Source: Heliorestis convoluta
GTDB taxonomy: Bacteria; Bacillota; Desulfitobacteriia; Heliobacteriales; Heliobacteriaceae
Direction of reading: 5' to 3'
DNA length: 64,000 nt
NCBI RefSeq assembly: GCF_009649955.1
Contig: NZ_CP045875.1
Location: 1,159,501-1,223,500 of the forward strand
Positions 9,471 to 17,908 of this stretch are shown piece by piece. A program made the translations under genes and the position numbers. How positions within the stretch are numbered: position 1 is the first letter of the stretch; each line of letters begins with the position of its first letter. A model generated the notes under the pieces. That model saw only the letters and a list, made by a program, of their open reading frames with translations, ran no database searches and was not told where the DNA came from.

Positions 9471-9701
9471 ATGGACGAGTCCAATTGCTTTGGCTACTAC
9501 AAAGGCAAATGCCAAATCCTCAACGTGAGAAAATGCCAAGACCCTGAATGCGCTTTTTATAAAACGAAGAAACAATTTGAGCAAGACAGACAAAAAGCCC
9601 TTGAACGAATAAACTCTCTTGATGAATTGACTCGAGAGCGAATCATCGAACTCTACTACGACGGCCGCATGGACTTGCTAGAAGGAGAGGAGGCGAGCTA
9701 A
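9471..9701 (+). CDS. Small Cys-containing phage protein
   Basis: A 76-residue protein has four or five Cys in its first 33 residues (NCFGYYKGKC, then RKCQDPECAFY), which could bind a metal, followed by a charged helical tail. It is one base after the previous stop with a GGAGG site upstream, and is tightly linked to the sigma-like gene. I recognise it only as a common small gene of clostridial phages; function unknown. Confidence 0.65.
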   Translation: MDESNCFGYYKGKCQILNVRKCQDPECAFYKTKKQFEQDRQKALERINSLDELTRERIIELYYDGRMDLLEGEEAS

Positions 9702-10124
9702 GTGAATGCCAAAGAATACTTATCTCAAGCCCTTTGGCTCGATCAGATGATCAACAGCAAGCTAGAACAACTAGAGTACTTAAAGAGTATGACAACGAAA
9801 GTAAGCAGAAGCATCGGACAAGAAAAAGTATCCGGTGGCAAAAGCATCAACTCTACGATGGAACAAGCCATCATCAAAGTGGTCGATCTGGGAGAAGAGA
9901 TCAACCGCGACATTGACCGCTTCGTCGATTTGAAACGAGAGATCCTGATTACAATCAACGAGGTTAGCGATCTGAACTACCGCCTGCTTTTAGAACTGCG
10001 CTACATCAGCGGCAAGTCCTGGGATGAGATTGCATTGACCCTAGGCTACGACCGCAGTTGGGTCTTTCGAGTCCATGGCAGAGCCTTAAAAGAAATTGAA
10101 GCGCTTTTGAAAAGAAGCGACTAA
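9702..10124 (+). CDS. DUF1492/ArpU-like sigma factor-related late regulator
   Basis: The 140-residue protein ends in a sigma-70 region 4-like helix-turn-helix (LLLELRYISGKSWDEIALTL then RSWVFRVHGRAL, about residues 92-130) after a helical N-terminus. Proteins of this kind in Firmicutes phages sit at the end of the early block and are thought to turn on packaging and structural genes. GTG 9702 follows GGAGAGGAGG. Its 3' end runs into three AGCGACT direct repeats. Confidence 0.8.
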   Translation: MNAKEYLSQALWLDQMINSKLEQLEYLKSMTTKVSRSIGQEKVSGGKSINSTMEQAIIKVVDLGEEINRDIDRFVDLKREILITINEVSDLNYRLLLELRYISGKSWDEIALTLGYDRSWVFRVHGRALKEIEALLKRSD

Positions 10125-10143
10125 AAGCGACTGTAAGCGACTC
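10115..10143 (+). repeat. Three AAGCGACT direct repeats
   Basis: AAGCGACT occurs three times at exact 10 bp spacing, starting in the last codons of the sigma-like gene and continuing past its stop. The helical phasing suggests a protein binding site, perhaps for late gene control. No function is proven. Confidence 0.5.
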
Positions 10144-10169
10144 GAAAATCTGCTAATCTATAAAGTGAC

Positions 10170-10306
10170 CAGGCATAGAAAAAACACAAGAGTACCACAT
10201 GCTGTAGCATAAGCCTAAGCTAGATCACCCCGATTCTTAGGAAACGCAGCATTCTTGAAAAACCGGCCCTTGAAGCAAAAACGCTCGAGGGCTTTTTCTA
10301 TGCCTG
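10170..10306. repeat. 14 bp perfect inverted repeat enclosing a terminator
   Basis: CAGGCATAGAAAAA at 10170-10183 is exactly complementary to the sequence at 10293-10306. The loop contains the terminator at 10266-10297, whose T-run is part of the right arm, so the long stem and the terminator are mutually exclusive structures. This is the geometry of a terminator/antiterminator switch, ahead of the HNH and late region. Confidence 0.55.
10266..10297 (+). terminator. Rho-independent terminator after early operon
   Basis: GCCCTTGAAGC pairs with GCTCGAGGGC and is followed by TTTTT. Confidence 0.75.
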
Positions 10307-10329
10307 CAAACAAGAAAAGGTGATCCATC

Positions 10330-10719
10330 ATGCCCTGGAAACCAAAACGCATCTGCAGCTATGCAGGCTGCAACGAACTGACCCATGACCGCTATTGCGA
10401 TAGCCATAAACGACAAATCGCTAAAGAGCAGAACCAGAAAAACAGCAAGCTCTACACCTACCGATGGCACAAAAAGAGCAGAGCCTTCTTGCGAGCCCAT
10501 CCCCTCTGCGCCCACTGCCTGCAAGCCGGTCGAGTCACTGAAGCCACCGAAGTCGATCACATCATCCCCCACAATGGTGACCTCAAACGTTTCTGGGACC
10601 AGAACAACTGGCAGAGCTTATGCAAGAAATGTCACAGCAAAAAGACAGCTCAAGAAGACGGCGGCTTTGGCAACCCCATCAAGAACCCCCTAGGGAACAA
10701 GCGCACCAAGAACCTCTAG
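10330..10719 (+). CDS. HNH endonuclease
   Basis: The 129-residue protein has a zinc-type HNH core: CSYAGCNEL near the start, CAHCLQAGRVTEATEVDHI (about 58-76) with the catalytic DH, a central Asn (FWDQNNWQSLC), and CKKCHSKKT. HNH proteins beside terminase genes in HK97-like phages are part of the cos-cleaving packaging complex. Here a methyltransferase and two small genes come between it and the terminase. ATG 10330 follows AAAGGTGATCC. Confidence 0.9.
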   Translation: MPWKPKRICSYAGCNELTHDRYCDSHKRQIAKEQNQKNSKLYTYRWHKKSRAFLRAHPLCAHCLQAGRVTEATEVDHIIPHNGDLKRFWDQNNWQSLCKKCHSKKTAQEDGGFGNPIKNPLGNKRTKNL

Positions 10720-11302
10720 GCAAGAACTCCTAAAGGTACAACTCGCGCCGAGATTCCCCAGAGGAACGTACCCCTAGGGGGTTATCATCTTACCAGAAGG
10801 CCCCAACCCCAAACGCGCCTTGGTCGTCTGTTAGAATTCGCGAAAATCGTAAGGGGGGTATCTAAGGGCTTCTTGGCTCTTTAGAAAGTTTGGGGATAGG
10901 GCCAAAAACCTTAGAAAATCAAGGCCTGCAGCCTTTTAGGAAATTTCAAGACGGGAGTGCTTCTTCTTCCGATTCATAGTGAATAAAGGCACACTTTTCA
11001 GCCTTTTTACGCTTTTTTCTGCACAATTTGAGTGCTATTTGACCAAAAGTATTGACTGATCACAACCGACTTCAGTATGATTTTGCACTTTATCTGACTA
11101 TGACTTTCGCTCATTCTGCGCTCAATTTACAACCTATCTGCACTCGTTATTGTTCTAAACTCTTTTCGCTCGAAGCTTCACTGCTCGAGCTTTTTTTGTT
11201 GCCTAAAAAGATTCATTCAACAGAAGCTCCCAAAGGGGTATACGCAAAAGAACTACCCTAGATGATTGACTCAAAAGAACACATAAAGGAGGCCAACCTT
11301 TG
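10720..11302. other. 583 bp non-coding region, possible packaging-site region
   Basis: No convincing gene is visible. The left part has GC-rich runs (CCCCTAGGGGG near 10770, then CCCCAACCCC), and the right part is AT-rich. A terminator lies at 11168-11197. An HNH gene immediately upstream makes a cos site plausible here, but I see no terminase-binding repeats that would prove it. Confidence 0.4.
11168..11197 (+). terminator. Rho-independent terminator
   Basis: GCTCGA pairs with TCGAGC across an 11-base loop and is followed by seven T residues. Confidence 0.7.
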
Positions 11303-12571
11303 ATGGACGCCATGACGATCCGCAAAGTGCCGGTCAAGAATCTAAAACCGGCCAAGTACAACCCTCGCCAAGACCTCAAGCCCGGCGACCCAGCTTACGA
11401 AAAGCTAAAGCGCTCCATCAGCGAGTTTGGCTATGTAGAGCCTATCATCTGGAACGAAAAGACAGGGCACATCGTCGGCGGCCATCAGCGCTACAAAGTT
11501 TTAGTTGCCGAAGGCTATACAGAAGTAGAATGTGTTGTCGTCAACTTATCACCGGAAAGAGAAAAAGCCCTCAACGTAGCCTTAAACAAAGTAACAGGCG
11601 ACTGGGAATATGAAGCCCTGGCCGACTTACTCAAAGAGCTGGACGAACAAGACTTTGATGTAACCTTAACCGGCTTTGATGCTGCCGAGATTGACGATCT
11701 CTTCAACCAGGTACACGACAAAGAAGCGAAAGAAGATGACTATGACGTCAACAAAGCCTTAGAAGAAGGGACCTTTGTCCAAAGCGGCGATCTTTGGCTC
11801 TTAGGCCGCCACCGCTTGTTCTGCGGCGACGCCACCAAAGCAGAAGATTTGCGCCTTTTGATGGATGGCAAAAAAGCCAACTTGCTCCTAACCGATCCGC
11901 CTTACAACGTGGACTTTGAAAGCGCCAGTGGCTTGAAGATTCAAAACGACAAGCAAGATAATGAAGCCTTCTATCAATTTCTTCTCTCTGCCTTTACCAA
12001 CATGGCCGAAAACATGGCCCCAGGCGCCTCGGCTTATGTCTTTCATGCCGACACAGAAGGGCTGAACTTTAGAAAAGCTTTCATAGAAGCCGGCTTTCAC
12101 TTAAGCGGCGTCTGTATCTGGAAGAAAAACTCCTTGGTCCTCGGCCGCAGCCCCTATAACTGGATACACGAACCGATTCTCTTTGGTTGGAAAAAAGGCG
12201 GCAAGCACCGCTGGTACACAGGCCGCTCAGAAACAACGGTCTGGAACTACGACAAACCAAAGAAAAACAGCGATCACCCCACCATGAAGCCCGTCCCGCT
12301 CCTATGCTATCCAATCAAAAACTCCTCACAAGTCAACGCCATCGTCCTCGACCCCTTTGGCGGCAGTGGCTCTACGCTCATTGCTTGCGAACAGATTGAT
12401 AGAATTTGTTTCACCCTAGAGTTAGACCCCAAGTACGCCACTGTCATTGTGAAAAGATACATCGAGCAAGTGGGCACTGATGAAGAAGTCTTTGTCCTGC
12501 GCGATGGCGTTAAGACCGCTTTTGCTGATTTACCAAAGCCGAAAGCGAAAGAAGATGCATTGCTGGCTTAG
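11303..12571 (+). CDS. ParB-domain DNA methyltransferase (N4-cytosine/N6-adenine)
   Basis: The 422-residue protein starts at ATG 11303 with AAAGGAGG 10 bases upstream. Residues ~5-75 form a ParB/sulfiredoxin-like domain (IVGGHQRYKVL). From about residue 175 an amino-methyltransferase follows with motif IV DPPYNVDF and, near the C-terminus, motif I LDPFGGSGST. Motif IV before motif I marks the beta class. In phages this fusion usually protects DNA from host restriction or modifies packaging sites. No cognate restriction gene is present. Confidence 0.9.
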   Translation: MDAMTIRKVPVKNLKPAKYNPRQDLKPGDPAYEKLKRSISEFGYVEPIIWNEKTGHIVGGHQRYKVLVAEGYTEVECVVVNLSPEREKALNVALNKVTGDWEYEALADLLKELDEQDFDVTLTGFDAAEIDDLFNQVHDKEAKEDDYDVNKALEEGTFVQSGDLWLLGRHRLFCGDATKAEDLRLLMDGKKANLLLTDPPYNVDFESASGLKIQNDKQDNEAFYQFLLSAFTNMAENMAPGASAYVFHADTEGLNFRKAFIEAGFHLSGVCIWKKNSLVLGRSPYNWIHEPILFGWKKGGKHRWYTGRSETTVWNYDKPKKNSDHPTMKPVPLLCYPIKNSSQVNAIVLDPFGGSGSTLIACEQIDRICFTLELDPKYATVIVKRYIEQVGTDEEVFVLRDGVKTAFADLPKPKAKEDALLA

Positions 12572-12711
12572 CTTTTTGCTGAGTCTTTTTAGCTATATCT
12601 CTTAACTCAAATTTTTGAAAACCCATGAAGTTGCTATCGATGAAAACCTATGGCAATATGCTACTACCTTCAGCCAATCCTGATGGACTATGTGGAAGTG
12701 GAGTGAAGCCC

Positions 12712-13026
12712 ATGAGAGCACTTTTTGGGAGAAAGTTCAGCAACCTGAGAGAGTTGAGAGAAGCCACGGAGGGAGCCCTCGAGGTAAGACAAAAAGGACA
12801 ACCCTACAAAGTTACCAAAGAAGTGGTCCTTCAAGATGAGGAATTTCGCGCTTTTGCCAGTGACTTCTTTGCCGACCAAGACTGGATCAGCCCAGAAAGC
12901 GGAGGCGTAACCCCACAAGGAGAGGTTCGCTGCATCCGCGTGATCAACGCCAAAACTGGAACAAAAGTTCTAGTGAACAGCGAAGGCTATGAATTCCCTC
13001 GCTACACAGCTCTAGAACTCACCTAA
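12712..13026 (+). CDS. Small phage protein, DUF6329-like
   Basis: I choose ATG 12712 (MRALFGRKFSNLRELREATE) because the conserved part starts there. An ATG at 12625 would add residues with no visible pattern. The protein of about 104 residues ends RVINAKTGTKVLVNSEGYEF, a tail I associate with DUF6329-type proteins next to terminases. Function is unknown. A GTGGAGTG stretch upstream may serve as ribosome binding site. Confidence 0.6.
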   Translation: MRALFGRKFSNLRELREATEGALEVRQKGQPYKVTKEVVLQDEEFRAFASDFFADQDWISPESGGVTPQGEVRCIRVINAKTGTKVLVNSEGYEFPRYTALELT

Positions 13027-13053
13027 AAACATGCATCTTATCGCTAGAATTGG

Positions 13054-13113
13054 CTTGCTATTTCCTGTGCTTTGAGTGATATATGTACTACCAAAACACA
13101 GGAGGTCATGCCG
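13054..13113 (+). promoter_or_regulatory. Leader hairpin with GAGTGATATATGTA motif
   Basis: CTTGCTATTT (13054-13063), ten bases, then GAGTGATATATGTA (13074-13087). CCTGTG (13064-13069) pairs with CACAGG (13097-13102), which would bury the GGAGG at 13101-13105 used by the next gene. The same two words with the same 10-base spacing recur at 30494 ahead of the recombinase operon. Confidence 0.55.
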
Positions 13114-13986
13114 ATGAGCAGAAAAGAGCTGGTCCAAAAACTAGGTGACTACTTAGGCGTCAAACCAAAGTATCTCAGCGCCCCAACTTTTGCTTACGAG
13201 ATTGTCACCGAAGAAGAAAGCTACAGGATCGACCGAGAAGGGACGATCACAAAAGCTACAGGGGAAGTGATAACCATCGAGGAGATTCTGAACCCGCCTG
13301 CGCCCGAAGTTGAGCCCGACCAAGGGGCTGAACAGCAAGAGTCGAGTCAAAGCCCCATGGAAAACCCGAACCTATTACCCTTCGACTGCATGGAAGTAAA
13401 GATTCCCTTCGCCGACCACAGCGGGACAACCCTGAGAAACTTGATCAACATGCTTTACAGCAAAGAGCACTTAATCAGAAAAGCCTTTGAAGTGAACGAG
13501 CCGCTCATGGATGCAACGTTTGCCGAAGACTTGAGCCAATACGAAATCAAGAGCTTAGAAGATTTGGAAAGAGCGCTGAAAGAACTGGGCAGAGACCGCT
13601 ACCCAGCTTTAGACTTCGATTTTACAGAAAAGACCTACGCCATCAAGCTGGTCACAGACAACTTAACGCCCGAGAGAATCGCCGCTTTTCAAGACCTCAT
13701 CGCCCTGGTTCACCAGCAAGCACAAAAACAAAAACGCGCCTCTTTCAAGCAAGTGCAAGAAGAGAACCCCAAATACGCTTTTAGAACCTGGCTCATTCGC
13801 ATCGGCATGATCGGCAGTGACTACAAGAAAAGTCGCAAAGTGCTTACGGAAAAGCTAGCAGGAAACGGTGCCTTTAGAAAGCCAACGCCGCCAAGCAAGA
13901 TTGAAGGCCTGCTCGATGGGGTCTTAGAAGAAAAAGAGCAAGCAGCAGAAGCGACAGAAGAGAAGAGCGACGAGTCAAACACCTAA
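13114..13986 (+). CDS. Phage protein, so-called virulence-related family
   Basis: The 290-residue protein starts at ATG 13114, 8 bases after GGAGG; ATG 13108 is too close to it. The N-terminus (MSRKELVQKLGDYLGVKPKY) and the Pro-rich linker followed by a folded domain (about residues 90-270) match a protein common before terminases in clostridial prophages and often labelled virulence-related without evidence. The C-terminal 25 residues are Glu/Ala rich. Function unknown. A leader hairpin may control its translation. Confidence 0.65.
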   Translation: MSRKELVQKLGDYLGVKPKYLSAPTFAYEIVTEEESYRIDREGTITKATGEVITIEEILNPPAPEVEPDQGAEQQESSQSPMENPNLLPFDCMEVKIPFADHSGTTLRNLINMLYSKEHLIRKAFEVNEPLMDATFAEDLSQYEIKSLEDLERALKELGRDRYPALDFDFTEKTYAIKLVTDNLTPERIAAFQDLIALVHQQAQKQKRASFKQVQEENPKYAFRTWLIRIGMIGSDYKKSRKVLTEKLAGNGAFRKPTPPSKIEGLLDGVLEEKEQAAEATEEKSDESNT

Positions 13987-14036
13987 ATAGCGAAACCACA
14001 TACCAAAAAAATAAAACCGACCTACTATCAATCCAA

Positions 14037-14067
14037 GGAGCTTTCCAAAAAGGAGAGTTCCTTTTTT
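14037..14067 (+). terminator. Rho-independent terminator before terminase genes
   Basis: GGAGCTTTCC and GGAGAGTTCC pair (with G-U and one mismatch) around AAAAA and are followed by TTTTTT. Confidence 0.6.
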
Positions 14068-14107
14068 CATGGCCAGATCTCGCCAACCATTGGAGGAGGT
14101 GAAAGTT

Positions 14108-14614
14108 ATGGCAGGTAGAGGACGGCCCCCTAAACCGACGGCCCTCAAAGAACTAGAAGGCAACCCAGGCAAACGACCACTCAACAAAAACGAACCGAAG
14201 CCGCCGAAAAAGGCGCCCAAATGCCCGTCATGGCTCGAGCCTGAAGCCAAGAAAGAATGGCGCAGACTGGCCAAAGAACTAGAAGCCATGGGCTTATTGA
14301 CCCAAATCGATCTGGCCGTTTTTGCCGGCTACTGTCAAGCCTACGCTCGCTGGAAAGAAGCAGAAGAATTTATCTCCAAACATGGCTCAATTCTCAAAAC
14401 CAGCTCCGGCTACATCCAACAGATTCCCCAGGTTTCAATTGCCCAACAGAACCTAAAACAGATGCGCAACTTTTGCTCTGAATTGGGCCTCAGTCCATCG
14501 GCCAGAAGCCGCTTAAACATTGAAAACCGCGGTGGCACCATTGAAGGCGATGAGATGGCAGAACTCTTGGCTTCCATCCCTAAAGCCGACGATTTTGTTA
14601 AGTCATCAGATTAA
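14108..14614 (+). CDS. terS: Terminase small subunit, P27 family
   Basis: The 168-residue protein starts at ATG 14108 behind GGAGGAGGTG. It opens MAGRGRPPKPTALKELEGNP, the standard P27-family start, followed by a helical core with a DLAVFAGYCQAYARW segment. It should recognise the packaging site and recruit the large subunit encoded 25 bases downstream. Family and role are well supported by sequence pattern and context. Confidence 0.93.
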   Translation: MAGRGRPPKPTALKELEGNPGKRPLNKNEPKPPKKAPKCPSWLEPEAKKEWRRLAKELEAMGLLTQIDLAVFAGYCQAYARWKEAEEFISKHGSILKTSSGYIQQIPQVSIAQQNLKQMRNFCSELGLSPSARSRLNIENRGGTIEGDEMAELLASIPKADDFVKSSD

Positions 14615-14639
14615 AAAGAGGCAGAAAGGAGAGGAGGCT

Positions 14640-16196
14640 ATGCCCTATAGCGAAGCCCATGCCAATCACGCCATCAACTTTATCCAGCAATTGCGATTGA
14701 CCAAAGGCAAATGGGCAGGAAAACCTTTTATCCTTCTGCCTTGGGAGCTGGACTTGGTCAAACGCTTGTTTGGAACGCTGCGAGAAGACGGCACTCGTCA
14801 ATACCGCACAGCCTATGTAGAGATCGGCAAGAAAAACGGCAAGTCCGAACTAGGAGCGGCCATTGCGCTGTATATGCTTTTAGCCGATGGCGAGTCCAAT
14901 GCCGAAGTTTATGTAGCCGCCTGTGATCGCCAACAAGCCAGCATCATTTTTAACACAAGCGTCAATTTCGTCGAAGGCAACAGGACTTTATCGAGATTGA
15001 CCAACATCGTTCGCTCCACCAAGCGCATCGTCTACCCCAGAACAGGCAGTTTCTTTCAAGTCTTAAGCTCTGACGTCAAATCCAAATCAGGTATCAACGC
15101 TTCTTGCGTCATCTTAGATGAAATCTGGACCTACCCCAACGAGGATCTGGCCAAGATGCTCACCACCGGCTCTGGCGATGCTCGTAGCCAACCTCTTTTT
15201 TTATACCTAACAACAGCGGGGAACAAGCTTTCCGGTTATGGTTGGGACATGCACTGCAAAGCCAAAGACATTTTAGACGGAAAAAGAGTCGACGCCACTT
15301 TCTTATCGATCATCTATGGCTTAGAAGAAGATGCCGACATAGAAGACGAAGCGAACTGGTACAAAGCCAACCCGAGTCTTGGCCACACCATTCAAATCGA
15401 GCGGGTGCGTGAACATTACCAGCAAGTCAAAGACGACCCAGCCGACTTGGCACTATTTAAGCAACTGCGCCTCAATATGTGGCTCAAGCAAGAGATCAAA
15501 TGGATGCCCATGGACAAATGGGACGCTTGCAACTTTGCTGTTGATCCAGAAGCTTTGCAAGGCCGTCCCTGTTACGGCGGCTTAGACTTATCGTCGACCA
15601 GCGATATCACCGCTTTTGTCCTCGTCTTTCCACCGCTCGATGAAGAAGACAAGTATCAGGTGTTGTCCTTTTTCTGGCTGCCGGAAGAAACGCTGCCCCA
15701 ACGAGCCAAACGCGATGGTGTGCCTTATCCTATCTGGAACGACCAAGGCCTTTTGAACTTAACCGAAGGCAATGTGGTTCACTACGGCTTTATCGAAAAA
15801 TACATCGAAAAGCTAGGCGAAAAATACAACATCAAAGAAATCGTCTACGACCGCTGGGGCGCCACCCAAATGAGCCAGAACCTAGAAGCCATGGGCTTTA
15901 CAGTCGTGCCTTTCCGCCAAGGTTTCAAAGATATGTCTCCACCGACAAAAGAACTAATGCGTCTTGTCTTAAGCAAACAAATCGCCCACGGCGGCCACCC
16001 CGTCCTACGCTGGATGGCTGATAACATCTTTGTCAAAAGCGATCCGGATGGCAATATCAAAGTAGACAAAGAAAAGTCGACCGAGAAAATCGATGGCATC
16101 GTCGCTTTGATCATGGGTTTAGCTCGAGCGACGGTACACTCATCAGAAGCAAGTGACTCGATCTATGACCAACGAGATATGATCATTTTGGAGTGA
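14640..16196 (+). CDS. terL: Terminase large subunit
   Basis: The 518-residue packaging motor starts at ATG 14640 after GGAGAGGAGG. Walker A is EIGKKNGKSE (residues 61-70), Walker B CVILDEIW (about 156-163), and the nuclease domain starts at CYGGLDLSSTSDITAF (about 310) with further acidic residues in VYDRWG and the C-terminal STEKIDGIVALIMGL. It belongs to the Terminase_1 (HK97/P27-partner) type and cuts and translocates DNA with the HNH protein and portal. Confidence 0.95.
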   Translation: MPYSEAHANHAINFIQQLRLTKGKWAGKPFILLPWELDLVKRLFGTLREDGTRQYRTAYVEIGKKNGKSELGAAIALYMLLADGESNAEVYVAACDRQQASIIFNTSVNFVEGNRTLSRLTNIVRSTKRIVYPRTGSFFQVLSSDVKSKSGINASCVILDEIWTYPNEDLAKMLTTGSGDARSQPLFLYLTTAGNKLSGYGWDMHCKAKDILDGKRVDATFLSIIYGLEEDADIEDEANWYKANPSLGHTIQIERVREHYQQVKDDPADLALFKQLRLNMWLKQEIKWMPMDKWDACNFAVDPEALQGRPCYGGLDLSSTSDITAFVLVFPPLDEEDKYQVLSFFWLPEETLPQRAKRDGVPYPIWNDQGLLNLTEGNVVHYGFIEKYIEKLGEKYNIKEIVYDRWGATQMSQNLEAMGFTVVPFRQGFKDMSPPTKELMRLVLSKQIAHGGHPVLRWMADNIFVKSDPDGNIKVDKEKSTEKIDGIVALIMGLARATVHSSEASDSIYDQRDMIILE

Positions 16197-16206
16197 TAGC
16201 AAAGCG

Positions 16207-17451
16207 ATGTTCAACTTTCTCAAGAACCTCTTCAAAGCCCGCGACAAACCGCAAGCACCGCAAGATGCCGTCAGCACAGCGCCCAGATTCTTCATGGGCC
16301 AAAGCGTAGCCGGCAAAGTGGTCAATGAGCGCAGTTCCATGCAAACAACAGCCGTCTTTGCCTGTGTCCGCATTATTGCTGAAACGGTCGCTTCCTTGCC
16401 TCTGCACACTTACCGCTATCTCGGTGATGGCAAAGAAAAAATGGTCGACCACCCTTTATATCGCCTTCTCCATGATGAACCGAACGAAGAGATGACCTCC
16501 TTTACCCTCCGGGAAACGATCATGACCCACCTTCTTTTATGGGGCAACGCTTATTTGCAGATCATACGCAACGGTCGCGGTGATGTTTTGGCTCTCTATC
16601 CTTTACTGCCTGATAAGATGACTGTGGACCGAGATAGTAAAGGCAAGCTCTATTACAGCTACAACAAAGAAGGCCAGACTCATTACCTTCGCTCCGATGA
16701 TATATTGCACATTCCAGGACTTGGCTTTGATGGAGTCATGGGTTACTCACCGATTGCCCTAGCCAAAAACGCCATTGGTTTAAGCCTTGCTGCCGAAGAA
16801 TATGGCGGCAAGTTCTTTGCCAACAACGCTAGACCGAGCGGGATTTTATCGACCGCCGGGACCATCAAAGACCCCAGCAAAGTAAGAGATGCCTGGCAAG
16901 CTGCTTACGGCGGCAGTGGCAACAGCAACAAAGTGGCTGTCTTAGAAGAAGGTCTGCAATATCAACCCATCAGCATGCCCAACTCCGATGCGCAGTTTTT
17001 AGAGACCCGCAAGTTCCAGATTGAAGAGATCTGCCGCATCTTTCAGGTCCCGCCCCACATGGTCGCCGACTTAAGCAAGAGCTCTTTTAGCAACATCGAA
17101 AACCAATCGATCAGCTTTGTCGTTCACACCGTCAGACCCTGGCTCGTCCGAATCGAGCAAGCCATGAACCGCAAACTCTTCAAAGCAGAAGAAAAAGGTC
17201 AATGCTTCGTCTCCTTCAACGCTTCTGCTCTTATGCGTGGCGATTACAAATCACGCATGGACGGCTACGCCATTGGCATTCAAAACGGCTTCTTTTCCGT
17301 TAACGATGTGCGGCGCATGGAGAACTTAGACCCCATTCCTGCCGAAGAAGGTGGCGATCTCTACCTGACTAACGGAAATATGTTGCCTTTGAAAATGGCC
17401 GGGGCTTATGCGAAGAAGGCCTTGCAGGAGAGTGGGGTAGAGGGTGATTAA
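16207..17451 (+). CDS. Portal protein, HK97 family
   Basis: The 414-residue protein has the usual portal length and motifs: VFACVRIIAETVASLPLH (about 56-73), PLYRLLHDEPNEEMTSF, WGNAYLQI, and the C-terminal LDPIPAEEGGDLYL. It forms the dodecameric ring through which DNA enters the head. It lies 10 bases after terL. Confidence 0.95.
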   Translation: MFNFLKNLFKARDKPQAPQDAVSTAPRFFMGQSVAGKVVNERSSMQTTAVFACVRIIAETVASLPLHTYRYLGDGKEKMVDHPLYRLLHDEPNEEMTSFTLRETIMTHLLLWGNAYLQIIRNGRGDVLALYPLLPDKMTVDRDSKGKLYYSYNKEGQTHYLRSDDILHIPGLGFDGVMGYSPIALAKNAIGLSLAAEEYGGKFFANNARPSGILSTAGTIKDPSKVRDAWQAAYGGSGNSNKVAVLEEGLQYQPISMPNSDAQFLETRKFQIEEICRIFQVPPHMVADLSKSSFSNIENQSISFVVHTVRPWLVRIEQAMNRKLFKAEEKGQCFVSFNASALMRGDYKSRMDGYAIGIQNGFFSVNDVRRMENLDPIPAEEGGDLYLTNGNMLPLKMAGAYAKKALQESGVEGD

Positions 17452-17485
17452 GATGCTTATAGGTCATCAATTAGGCAAATAATGG

Positions 17486-17514
17486 TTGAGCTTGTTCGCC
17501 CTATAGAGCATACT
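17486..17514 (+). promoter_or_regulatory. Candidate promoter of inserted AbrB-like gene
   Basis: TTGAGC (17486-17491), a 17 bp spacer, and CATACT (17509-17514). Together with the terminator after the gene, this is the layout of a self-contained extra gene in a phage operon. Confidence 0.45.
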
Positions 17515-17552
17515 AGAAACCAAGAAGCAGGGTGAATAGGAGATGCTTGCAA

Positions 17553-17813
17553 ATGGAAATCGCGAAAGTCATGGCTAAAGGTCAAGTAACCATACCGATG
17601 AGTGTCAGAAAGAAACTCAATCTCAAAGAAGGGGATAAAGTCGCTTTCATAGAGAAAGACGGGGTTATACTGATTGCCAACTCAACGATGATGGCACTTC
17701 TGCAAGTGCAAGATGCCTTTGAAGGTGAAGCAAAAAGGATTGGCCTTGAGTCTGAAGAAGATGTTGTAGCCTTGGTCAAAGAAGTCAGAAGAGAAATGCG
17801 TGAAGATAAGTAG
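17553..17813 (+). CDS. AbrB/MazE-type DNA-binding protein (moron)
   Basis: The 86-residue protein starts at ATG 17553 (GGAG 10 bases upstream) and opens with a SpoVT/AbrB swapped-hairpin domain: AKVMAKGQVTIPMSVRKKLN (about residues 4-23) and GDKVAFIEKDGVILI. The C-terminal half is helical and charged, as in antitoxins. It lies between portal and protease genes with its own candidate promoter and terminator, so it was probably inserted as a lysogenic accessory gene. No toxin gene is adjacent. Confidence 0.8.
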   Translation: MEIAKVMAKGQVTIPMSVRKKLNLKEGDKVAFIEKDGVILIANSTMMALLQVQDAFEGEAKRIGLESEEDVVALVKEVRREMREDK

Positions 17814-17857
17814 GCTAAAACATCAAAAAAACTAACTTTATAAAAAAGCTTTCCCCC

Positions 17858-17886
17858 AAGACGTTTATCACAACGTCTTTTTTTAT
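17858..17886 (+). terminator. Terminator behind AbrB-like gene
   Basis: AAGACGTT, loop TATCAC, AACGTCTT, followed by a T-run. Confidence 0.85.
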
Positions 17887-17908
17887 TGCCCAAAAAGGAG
17901 GCTACGAG

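Noticed and set aside
11052-11261. 69-residue open frame before the methyltransferase gene
   Set aside because: It spans a strong terminator hairpin, lacks a ribosome binding site and shows no protein-like pattern.
16190-16206. GAGTGATAG before the portal gene as another copy of the leader motif
   Set aside because: Only eight bases match, the stop codon of the terminase lies within it, and there is no pairing with a ribosome binding site.
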